Shown piece after piece: positions 8,197 through 13,238 of a stretch of DNA of 13,238 nucleotides (its first letter is position 1; every line of letters starts with the position of its first letter). Source of the DNA: JBNJEM01 sp051745935. Its GTDB lineage: Bacteria > Planctomycetota > Planctomycetia > Pirellulales > Pirellulaceae. A program made the position numbers and the translations under genes. The notes beneath the pieces were generated by a model. The model searched no databases, was not told where the DNA came from, and was given only the letters and a program-made list of their open reading frames with translations. The DNA lies in assembly GCA_051745935.1 (NCBI GenBank), contig JBNJEM010000149.1, forward strand, positions 1 through 13,238, written 5' to 3'.

Positions 8197-9303
8197 ATGC
8201 GACGGCGACGAAGAAGATACGGTTCTTTCCGTGGCTGGCAACCCTATGTTCCCGTGGCTCAGCGTCGCGCGAAGGCGAAAGCCGAAGTCGCGAAGCTCAA
8301 AAAACGGGGAAAAGAGATCCAGCCGGTCGAAATCGAAGGGCGCGCGATCGCTCGCAGCTTCTGGGGAAAAGGCTGGTGCACGCACCTGGAATCGTTCGGC
8401 GACTTCAGCAACCGTCTTCCCCGCGGCCGGACCTACGCGCGCAACGGCTCCATCTGCCATCTCGACATCCAAGAGGGGACCGTCGAGGCCATGGTGTCTG
8501 GATCGAAGCTATATCACGTCGACGTCGATATCACGCCGTTGAACAAAAAGACGTGGGACGACCTCAAGCAGCGGTGTATCGGCAAGATTGGCTCCTTGAT
8601 CGAATTGCTGCAGGGCAACCTGTCCGATGAGATCATGCGGACCGTGACCGACCGCGAGCACGGGCTCTTTCCCCGGCCCGGACAGATACGCTATTCATGC
8701 GATTGTCCCGACGTGGCCCGCATGTGCAAGCATATTTCCGCCGTCATGTACGGCATCGGTGCCCGTCTTGACGAGAAGCCCGAACTGCTCTTCCTGTTGC
8801 GCGGCGTTGATCACCAGGAGTTGATTACGGCCGATGCCGCCGCCGATACGATCGCCGGCACCGGCTCTCGACGTGCTCGTCGCCGGTCACTTTCCACGGC
8901 GGACGTCGAAGACGTGTTCGGCGTTGAGTTGGAAGACACGACGACCGACATCCCCCCAGCTCCTTCCAAGCCCCGCTCACGGTCGGGAAGCACGCGTCAA
9001 CAAAAGGCGTGCGGGACGAAGACCGCGCCAACAAGCCGCGGCAGGAAGACAGGCGGGTCGAACAGAAAGAAGGCAGCACGCGGAAAGGCTTCGCGAGATC
9101 GTCAAAAGAACAAGCCATTCAAGCCGACTGCCCGTTCGGTCGCCCGGTTGAGACGCAAACTTGGAATGAGCCAAGCCGATTTCGCGGAAGCGGTCGGCGT
9201 TTCCACGGCGACCATATCAAACTGGGAAAAGGCAAGCGGTCCCATCAAACCGCACGCTAAGGGGCTTGCCGGTCTGCAACGGCTCCACAACCACAACAGC
9301 TGA
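8197..9303 (+). CDS. SWIM zinc-finger protein with C-terminal XRE-type HTH
   Basis: 368 residues from the ATG at 8197, 5 bases after the ATPase stop; GAGG at 8183-8186 is at workable distance. A GTG at 8188 overlapping that stop by 4 bases would add three residues. The very basic start (RRRRRR, then YVPVAQRR) leads to a conserved block (SFWGKGWCTHLESF, RLPRGRTYARNG) typical of SWIM proteins paired with SNF2 ATPases. The zinc finger is CDCPDVARMCKH, with Cys168, Cys170, Cys177 and His179. A long Lys/Arg/Ser/Thr/Gly-rich linker (about 250-308) is probably disordered. The last 55 residues form a helix-turn-helix (LRRKLGMSQADFAEAVGVST, then ISNWE) of the XRE/Cro type. The SWIM domain is known to bind DNA or proteins; the added HTH suggests sequence-directed recruitment of the ATPase or autoregulation, which is inference. 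It probably acts in a complex with the ATPase. Confidence 0.9.
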   Translation: MRRRRRRYGSFRGWQPYVPVAQRRAKAKAEVAKLKKRGKEIQPVEIEGRAIARSFWGKGWCTHLESFGDFSNRLPRGRTYARNGSICHLDIQEGTVEAMVSGSKLYHVDVDITPLNKKTWDDLKQRCIGKIGSLIELLQGNLSDEIMRTVTDREHGLFPRPGQIRYSCDCPDVARMCKHISAVMYGIGARLDEKPELLFLLRGVDHQELITADAAADTIAGTGSRRARRRSLSTADVEDVFGVELEDTTTDIPPAPSKPRSRSGSTRQQKACGTKTAPTSRGRKTGGSNRKKAARGKASRDRQKNKPFKPTARSVARLRRKLGMSQADFAEAVGVSTATISNWEKASGPIKPHAKGLAGLQRLHNHNS

Positions 9304-9510
9304 AAGACGCGATGCTCTCTCGCAATAGAAAACCAGGCACTCAATTGAACGTTGAATTGGCGCTCTTCTGGTTTGCTTGCTATCCACGCAAAGCGGGTGC
9401 CCGCCAGGACCACGCCAAGGACCATACAAGGAAGAATCACTCGTATCGTTTCGTTTCCTCCGCATCTACGCGATGCTCATTGTGAACCCTGCAGTTGCAT
9501 AACGATTGAA
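9304..9510. other. Gap after the SWIM gene, no gene supported
   Basis: No terminator with a T-run is visible behind the SWIM gene. A near-palindrome (CAATTGAACGTTGAATTG) lies at 9342-9359. On the minus strand a frame opens with a signal-peptide-like stretch (ILPCMVLGVVLAG near 9440), but it then runs antisense into the SWIM gene, so at best it is a decayed gene start. Confidence 0.3.
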
Positions 9511-9655
9511 GTAGGACGGGTCTCCAGGCCCGTCTGTTGGCGTGCGAAACCGACTTTGATTCACTGTCTGCAAAGTTCACGAAACGTGAAGTCTGCAAAC
9601 ATCCGCAAGATGACCATTTTCCACTGTGATAGACGGGCCTGGAGACCCGTCCTAC
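9511..9655. repeat. REPIN-like element: two inverted REP palindromes
   Basis: A 25-base arm at 9511-9535 is perfectly repeated in reverse complement at 9631-9655, with 95 bases between. Each arm is itself a hairpin, GACGGG and CCCGTC around an 8-base loop (9515-9534 in the left arm). Two REP sequences in opposite orientation at this distance are the definition of a REPIN, a non-autonomous element mobilised in trans by a RAYT transposase in other bacteria. No RAYT gene is in the window. No flanking duplication is seen. Confidence 0.75.
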
Positions 9656-9726
9656 GCATTCCTTTTTGCAACGTTGGGGTGAACCTCATCAAATGCTCGG
9701 GATTTCGTTAGTTTTTCGGATCTCTT

Positions 9727-9760
9727 TTCAACCACGGATAACACGGAGCACACGGATGAA
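9727..9760 (+). repeat. Dispersed 'accacgga' repeat, copy 1
   Basis: Starts ttcaaccacggataacacgg and continues with two further acacgga-like words. A related copy starts at 12794. Sequences of this type recur in intergenic regions of planctomycetes and some related phyla (general knowledge); their function is unknown. Confidence 0.55.
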
Positions 9761-9827
9761 TGTTTCATGTCTGGCAATCCTTTGTACGGTGCTGTTCAAG
9801 AAAAACGCGTGGAGCCGATTGGCGCAG

Positions 9828-9900
9828 GTCAGGCTTTCGAGCCTGACGACCGTGAATCTGGCGAAACACTGGGCAGTTCTCACTCAATCGTCGTCAGCCT
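9828..9900 (+). repeat. 73-bp hairpin repeat, copy 1
   Basis: It begins with the perfect hairpin GTCAGGCT-TTCG-AGCCTGAC (9828-9847) and ends tcgtcgtcagcct. A second copy of equal length at 11599-11671 is identical at 58 of 73 positions, counted by eye without gaps. The two are direct repeats about 1.77 kb apart. Confidence 0.7.
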
Positions 9901-10059
9901 ACTAGGCCCCAGGATTGCAAAAAAGTGTGATGCCACGCGGCTTGTCCCGTGGTCATTCACGTTCTTTGCTACGTAACACAGCCGCGCCACCACATTTCAC
10001 GTTCCGTTACGTCTAGCTACACCTTCTCGATAGACGGAAACCCCCTTTGTTTTCAGACA

Positions 10060-10215
10060 GAAATCAAGCGGACGAAACAACTCTTGATACAAGAACCTGT
10101 CGAGAGACTTATTCGACAGTTTTTCCACAAGAACTCCAAGGACGTCAGTCGACAGACCATATGTCCATCTTTCCCCTGGCGCGTGCACAAGTGGAAATGT
10201 GGCCAGTGTTTCAAC
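10060..10215 (-). pseudogene. Fragment of a class C beta-lactamase-family serine hydrolase
   Basis: The minus-strand frame between stops at 10246 and 9997 contains LATFPLVHAPGERWTYGLST followed by DVLGVLVEKLSNKSLDRF and ELFRPL. This closely resembles the part of class C beta-lactamase-like serine hydrolases just after the active-site tyrosine motif, where the family reads PG-x-W-x-Y and later E-x-x-F-x-PL. A whole family member has about 350-450 residues; here only about 52 are recognisable. No Ser-x-x-Lys motif precedes it and similarity ends after the PL motif. It is therefore a decayed internal fragment. Its surroundings are repeats, consistent with loss by rearrangement. Confidence 0.6.
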
Positions 10216-10362
10216 CGACGCTTGCGTAACCAGCCAAGGCGGTTTTTAGGAGCGCGGTGGCGGGGGGACAACGCGGCGAAGGCCAAAATCCGGCAGAGTT
10301 TCCGCACCAGAATTCTGGCAGCAAGCGAGGCACAATAAACTGCCATTTCTCCAGCTCCCTCG

Positions 10363-10403
10363 ATCGCGGAAAGCCCCAAGGGCCCACCGCCGCTTTTCGC
10401 GAT
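10363..10403. repeat. Inverted repeat upstream of rtcA
   Basis: ATCGCGGAAAG (10363-10373) pairs with CTTTTCGCGAT (10393-10403) with one mismatch around a 19-base loop, about 130 bases before the rtcA start. It could be a regulatory hairpin or another palindromic relic. No T-run follows. Confidence 0.4.
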
Positions 10404-10532
10404 ATGAGTTTCCATGTTCGGTACACTTTCGACGCCCGGCTTCAGTTGCCGCGCGGTGCAAATATCGGTCGATGTCGGCTTGGTAGATCCGGCTCTTGCT
10501 ACCGTTCCGCAAAACTTGACAATGGAATAATC

Positions 10533-11573
10533 ATGAACGAGAACCTTCTGTCAATCGACGGATCGCAAGGCGAGGGGGGAGGACAGATTCTTCGCTCCTC
10601 ATTGGCTCTGTCACTGGCAACTGGCAGAGCTTTTGTCATTGACAATATCCGCGCGAATCGCCGTAAACCGGGACTCATGCGGCAACATCTGGCGGCCGCA
10701 CGTGCCGCGGCGGAGGTGGGGCAAGCCGCGATGCAAGGAGCCGAACTGGGCTCACGGCGTTTGATCTTCAAACCGAGCCAAGTTAAGGCAGGACGTCACG
10801 TTTTTCGCGTGGGAACTGCCGGCAGCGCGACCCTGGTATTGCAAACGGTGTTGCCCGCGCTACTAACGGCCAAGCACGAATCCAATCTCACTCTGGAGGG
10901 CGGCACTCACAACCCGCTGGCGCCACCGTTTGACTTTCTGGAGAAGGCATTTCTGCCGCTGGTCAACCGGATGGGCCCGCGTGTTGAAGCCAAACTGGTT
11001 AGACCCGGTTTCTATCCAGCTGGAGGGGGCCGGCTGACCGTTCACATGTCGCCTTCGGATGCACTCAGCCAATTACAGCTTTTGGATCGCGGTAAAGTCA
11101 GTATGCGTCGAGTGCGAGCTTTGGTGGCCAATTTGCCGCGGCATATTGCCGAGCGGGAATGCCGCGTCATTGCCGAGAAGAGCGGCTGGGACAAGCGTTG
11201 TTTCACCGTGGAAGAAGTGGCTAATGCAACGGGTCCCGGCAACGTCGTCTTGATTGAGCTCGAATCGGACCATGTCACGGAAGTGTTCACCGGATTCGGC
11301 CGAAAGGGCGTGCGTGCCGAGAAGGTGGCCATGGAGGCATGCCGTGACGCCCACGCCTATCTGGAATCCGGCGTCCCGGTCGGAATTCATTTGGCCGATC
11401 AACTCATGTTGCCGCTGGCCATCGGCCGTCATTTGGGAAGCGGTGGAGGCACATTCCGCACCCATGACCTATCGCCACACAGCACGACTCACTTGGAGGT
11501 CATTCGCCAGTTCCTAGACATGCCGATCCACGTGAATCACGAGGAAAGCGGTGGGGTAACAGTGACATTGTAG
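10533..11573 (+). CDS. rtcA: RNA 3'-terminal phosphate cyclase
   Basis: 346 residues, matching the usual RtcA length of about 340. RtcA uses ATP to convert RNA 3'-phosphate ends into 2',3'-cyclic phosphates through a covalent histidine-AMP intermediate, acting in the cytoplasm in RNA repair. Signature blocks seen: GSQGEGGGQILRSSLALS (10-27), IRANRRKPGLMRQH (39-52), GGTHNPLAPPFDFL (123-136), GFYPAGGG (159-166) and HLADQLMLPLA (286-296). His316, in SPHSTTH, aligns with the catalytic histidine of the Escherichia coli enzyme. The frame stays open back to 10257, but similarity begins exactly at the ATG at 10533, so that start is used; only a weak GGA precedes it. No rtcB or rtcR is in the window, and no sigma54 -24/-12 site with correct spacing was found upstream, unlike the E. 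coli operon. The gene stands alone between copies of a repeat. Confidence 0.93.
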   Translation: MNENLLSIDGSQGEGGGQILRSSLALSLATGRAFVIDNIRANRRKPGLMRQHLAAARAAAEVGQAAMQGAELGSRRLIFKPSQVKAGRHVFRVGTAGSATLVLQTVLPALLTAKHESNLTLEGGTHNPLAPPFDFLEKAFLPLVNRMGPRVEAKLVRPGFYPAGGGRLTVHMSPSDALSQLQLLDRGKVSMRRVRALVANLPRHIAERECRVIAEKSGWDKRCFTVEEVANATGPGNVVLIELESDHVTEVFTGFGRKGVRAEKVAMEACRDAHAYLESGVPVGIHLADQLMLPLAIGRHLGSGGGTFRTHDLSPHSTTHLEVIRQFLDMPIHVNHEESGGVTVTL

Positions 11574-11598
11574 GGAGCTGTTAGGTCGATGGGTGTAC

Positions 11599-11671
11599 GT
11601 CACGCTTTCGAGCCCGACGACAGTGAATCTAGCGACACACGGTGAACTTTCCTGTCCAGCGTCGTCAGCCT
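11599..11671 (+). repeat. 73-bp hairpin repeat, copy 2
   Basis: Counterpart of the element at 9828-9900, 58 of 73 positions identical. Its first hairpin has two stem mismatches (GTCACGCT against AGCCCGAC). Its 3' end instead builds a clean hairpin, GTCAGCC-TGCGAC-GGCTGAC, at 11664-11683. It lies in the gap between the convergent rtcA and phosphatase genes. Confidence 0.7.
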
Positions 11672-11711
11672 GCGACGGCTGACCTGAGTTTCCGTCATTT
11701 GACTAAAGCGT

Positions 11712-11739
11712 TACGACGTCGGCTACGTTGATACGACGT
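11712..11739. repeat. Short direct repeat with hairpin after the phosphatase gene
   Basis: TACGACGT occurs at 11712-11719 and 11732-11739. ACGTCG (11716-11721) and CGACGT (11734-11739) can form a 6-bp stem with a 12-base loop, starting 2 bases past the phosphatase stop on the minus strand. There is no T-run, so termination by it is uncertain. Confidence 0.35.
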
Positions 11740-11740
11740 G

Positions 11741-12430
11741 CTACCGCTGCTCCCTGATTTTCATGGCTACAATGCTCACGTCATCGGCCCGTGGATTCCT
11801 GAGCGATTCCTCTTGCACGGCTTTGGCGAGGGCATGTGTGAATCCGAGTTCTTCATACGCGGAATTCAACATGTTCGCATCGTGAATGACACCATCGCTG
11901 GTGATCGTCACAATCTCCGTTTCCCGCGATAATTGAACGTGTTTCAACTCAAACGGACTGGTCCCGCCAAACCAATCGGTAACACACTTTTCGTCCAAAA
12001 CATCGGGACGAGAGATCAGTTTCGTGATGTAGCGGCCATTTTGTTGCTTTGTTTCATAGATCGGTGCATCGCCAACCCACAAGCAGTGGGTTTCATTTGC
12101 CCGGTTGACGGCCATGCTGAGACAAGCGCCCGACTCGAGCATTTCCGGCAGATCCGCGAATTCGGCGCGAAACTGCTCGTTCAACGTGGCGAGATAGTTT
12201 CGAAAGACGGTTTCAGTGCCGACATCTGGAAAAAGTGGGATGTAATCCGTGGCCACATGTTGTTCGACCACCCAGCGAGCGACACTGCCGCCGAACGCGC
12301 AACTGGAAATCCCATCCGCCACGGCGATAAGTGAGAAGGGAAAAATCTCCGAGGGACACCTCGCTACCACCCGATCTTGATTCTCTTCATGGATCCGTCC
12401 CTTGCACGTTTCGCAAATGAATTCGGTCAT
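11741..12430 (-). CDS. PP2C-type serine/threonine protein phosphatase
   Basis: 229 residues from the ATG at 12430, which follows GGGGAG (12434-12439 on this strand). PP2C enzymes remove phosphate from Ser/Thr with two divalent metals, usually opposing Hanks-type kinases in bacteria. Metal-site motifs are all present: HEENQDR with Asp19, AVADGIS with Asp39, TITSDGV with Asp179, and ADDVSIV with Asp216/Asp217. GDAPIYE matches the family's GDSR-x-Y segment. The length is near that of compact bacterial PP2Cs. No signal peptide or membrane span is seen, so it should be cytoplasmic. The frame stays open upstream to 12520, with other starts at ATG 12490 and TTG 12520. I prefer 12430 because the conserved domain begins directly after it. 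Cys6 and Cys9 (CETC) just before the domain are unusual. No kinase, FHA or vWA partner is in the window. The gene is visibly more AT-rich than the SNF2 region. Confidence 0.85.
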   Translation of the reverse strand: MTEFICETCKGRIHEENQDRVVARCPSEIFPFSLIAVADGISSCAFGGSVARWVVEQHVATDYIPLFPDVGTETVFRNYLATLNEQFRAEFADLPEMLESGACLSMAVNRANETHCLWVGDAPIYETKQQNGRYITKLISRPDVLDEKCVTDWFGGTSPFELKHVQLSRETEIVTITSDGVIHDANMLNSAYEELGFTHALAKAVQEESLRNPRADDVSIVAMKIREQR

Positions 12431-12489
12431 GAGCTCCCCGTTTCTGCTATTTGACACGGACGCGACATTATCCTCGGATCCCGGGTTCA

Positions 12490-12504
12490 TCAATTGTCTA
12501 GCAT
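12490..12504 (-). other. Possible 4-codon leader frame before the phosphatase
   Basis: On the minus strand the best ribosome binding site of the region, GGAGG (12510-12514), sits 5 bases before ATG CTA GAC AAT TGA (MLDN). Its stop overlaps an in-frame ATG of the phosphatase reading frame at 12490 (TGATG). This could be a coupled leader peptide, in which case the phosphatase would be 249 residues; it could equally be coincidence. Confidence 0.25.
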
Positions 12505-12618
12505 AATTTCCTCCGCGCAAACACGCTCACTACGAAAATCTCTCGCCATCAGTGTTCATCCATCTCCATTAGCGGTTCTCAAATCAAATGGCCGCCGCAC
12601 TTCATTTTTGACTTCCGA

Positions 12619-12635
12619 GACTCCTGGTAGGAGTC
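12619..12635. repeat. Palindrome with 7-bp arms
   Basis: GACTCCT-GGT-AGGAGTC, perfect arms around three bases, in the noncoding stretch beyond the phosphatase gene. Confidence 0.5.
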
Positions 12636-12684
12636 GGCATCATGCGCGCATCGTCCGCATTGTTGACCCCAGCATTGCATAAAC

Positions 12685-12703
12685 CGGAGAATGCAATTCT
12701 CCC
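12685..12703. repeat. Palindrome with AGAAT/ATTCT core
   Basis: GAGAAT-GCA-ATTCTC (12687-12701) is perfect; the arms extend outward with one mismatch. It looks like a different REP-type unit from its neighbours. Confidence 0.5.
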
Positions 12704-12751
12704 GAGTGTCGTACTTCATGGCGTCACACGCTCTTCGACGGGCAACATTGA

Positions 12752-12769
12752 ACGGGCTGTTTCGCCCGT
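12752..12769. repeat. Palindrome ACGGGC/GCCCGT
   Basis: ACGGGC and GCCCGT form a 6-bp stem around TGTTTC. It is the third unrelated small palindrome within about 150 bases. Confidence 0.5.
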
Positions 12770-12793
12770 GTGGCATGCAACGGCGGGTTCTGC

Positions 12794-12932
12794 TTCAACC
12801 ACGGAGGACACAGACTTGAGAAAGAGAATGGTTCACCCGTGTTGATCCGTGTTCCGCCTAACTTCATCATTCGAAATTCCTTGCTCGATATTCCCTCCGT
12901 GCTCTTTGTAGTTCCAAAAGCTTTCGTGAACC
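12794..12932. repeat. Composite dispersed-repeat block
   Basis: Starts ttcaaccacggaggacacag, a relative of the copy at 9727. From 12830 a segment bounded by GGTTCAC (12830-12836) and GTGAACC (12926-12932) contains cacccgtgttgatccgtg and ccctccgtgctctttgtag, both reverse-orientation versions of the same 'cacgga' words. No gene is supported here. Confidence 0.5.
12862..12893 (-). repeat. 32-bp 'gaatatcga' repeat, inverted copy
   Basis: Read on the minus strand it begins gaatatcgagcaaggaat and matches 26 of 32 positions of the plus-strand copy at 13042-13073. Both are in noncoding sequence. Confidence 0.6.
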
Positions 12933-13041
12933 TTGGGGGCATGGCAGTCCAAAATGGAATCGTCCTTTTAAGGCGTCAACGGCGCGTGGACAATCAGCGC
13001 ACCGGGGATACGGATGGCAGCTGGAAAGGGAATTGAATATT

Positions 13042-13073
13042 GAATATCGAACAAGGAATCATGAATAACGAAG
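13042..13073 (+). repeat. 32-bp 'gaatatcga' repeat, forward copy
   Basis: Begins gaatatcgaacaaggaatc; it matches 26 of 32 positions of the inverted copy at 12862-12893. It directly abuts the 67-bp tandem array. Confidence 0.6.
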
Positions 13074-13238
13074 GCCCCCCACGAGCTTGCTCGTGGGAGC
13101 CAAAGACTCACGGGCTACAGCCAGAGCCCACCCAGCCACGGCCCCCCACGAGCTTGCTCGTGGGAGCCAAAGACTCACGGGCTACAGCCAGAGCCCACCC
13201 AGCCACGGCCCCCCACGAGCTTGCTCGTGGGAGCCAAA
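13073..13238 (+). repeat. Perfect 67-bp tandem array with internal hairpins, cut by window edge
   Basis: Copies start at 13073, 13140 and 13207; the first two are identical over all 67 bases and the third is cut after 32 by the window edge. Each contains the hairpin CCCACGAGC-TT-GCTCGTGGG, with outer GGC/GCC pairing extending it (13073-13101 in copy 1). A second weaker stem GGGCT/AGCCC follows. Palindromes of this kind are common in planctomycete intergenic DNA (general knowledge). It is not a CRISPR, because the whole period is identical and there are no variable spacers. Confidence 0.85.

Noticed and set aside
7673..8197. Minus-strand frames opposite the SNF2 gene
   Set aside because: They are mirror frames of the conserved helicase motifs and have no recognisable domain.
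9217..9465. Minus-strand frames after the SWIM gene, one with a signal-peptide-like start
   Set aside because: They run antisense into the SWIM-HTH gene and lose protein-like character; no ribosome site at proper distance.
9767..9976. Short plus-strand frame containing GQAFEPDD
   Set aside because: It is the translation of the 73-bp hairpin repeat and its flank; no ribosome site or family.
10470..10500. Sigma54-like site (TGG...TTGC) upstream of rtcA
   Set aside because: The GG and GC elements are 14 bases apart instead of the required 10, so it is not a -24/-12 promoter.
10516..10521. TTGACA just upstream of rtcA as a -35 box
   Set aside because: No -10 box lies 16-18 bases downstream; that position is already inside the coding region.
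10257..10532. In-frame extension before rtcA adding 92 codons
   Set aside because: RtcA similarity starts at the ATG at 10533 and the full family length is reached from there; the upstream part has no similarity and crosses an inverted repeat.
12579..12845. Small frames on both strands beyond the phosphatase
   Set aside because: They lie across palindromes and dispersed repeats, with no ribosome site or recognisable motif.
13073..13238. CRISPR array
   Set aside because: The whole 67-bp period is identical, leaving no variable spacers, and no cas gene is in the window.

Overview
The window looks like a planctomycete chromosome. The reasons are moderately high GC, large intergenic gaps filled with REP-like palindromes and degenerate dispersed repeats, secreted carbohydrate-active proteins with odd architectures, and a transposase remnant of IS66 type. 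This assignment is an inference from sequence style; no ribosomal or marker gene is present.

Region 1 (1-4830) is a carbohydrate-related segment. A 777-residue secreted protein on the minus strand has an N-terminal jelly-roll carbohydrate-binding-like domain and a glycosidase-like barrel. It is divergent from a secreted 473-residue right-handed beta-helix protein related to GH28/pectate lyases on the plus strand. Between them, 2660-3374 looks like the relic of an IS66-family element: GTAA-type ends, the N-terminal coiled coil of a transposase on the minus strand, and no target duplication. Its right end lies only 34 bases before the beta-helix gene.

Region 2 (5137-9303) is a plus-strand DNA-transaction module. 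It holds a 72-residue small protein, a good sigma70-like promoter, an intact SNF2-family ATPase of about 895 residues with a SNF2-associated N-terminal domain, and immediately behind it a SWIM zinc-finger protein carrying a C-terminal XRE-type helix-turn-helix. The tight junction argues that ATPase and SWIM protein act together. The pairing resembles SNF2/SWIM gene pairs in other bacteria, whose function is poorly understood. This is the most interesting system in the window.

Region 3 (9304-11740) is a repeat-rich gap: a perfect 25-bp inverted pair of REP-like palindromes, and a fragment of a class C beta-lactamase-type serine hydrolase on the minus strand. It is followed by an intact rtcA (RNA 3'-terminal phosphate cyclase) without rtcB in view. 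Two diverged copies of a 73-bp hairpin repeat flank the hydrolase fragment and rtcA as direct repeats.

Region 4 (11741-13238) is a minus-strand PP2C-type protein phosphatase, then about 0.8 kb with no convincing gene. It holds several unrelated small palindromes, copies of dispersed repeats, and a perfect 67-bp tandem array with internal hairpins that runs off the right edge.
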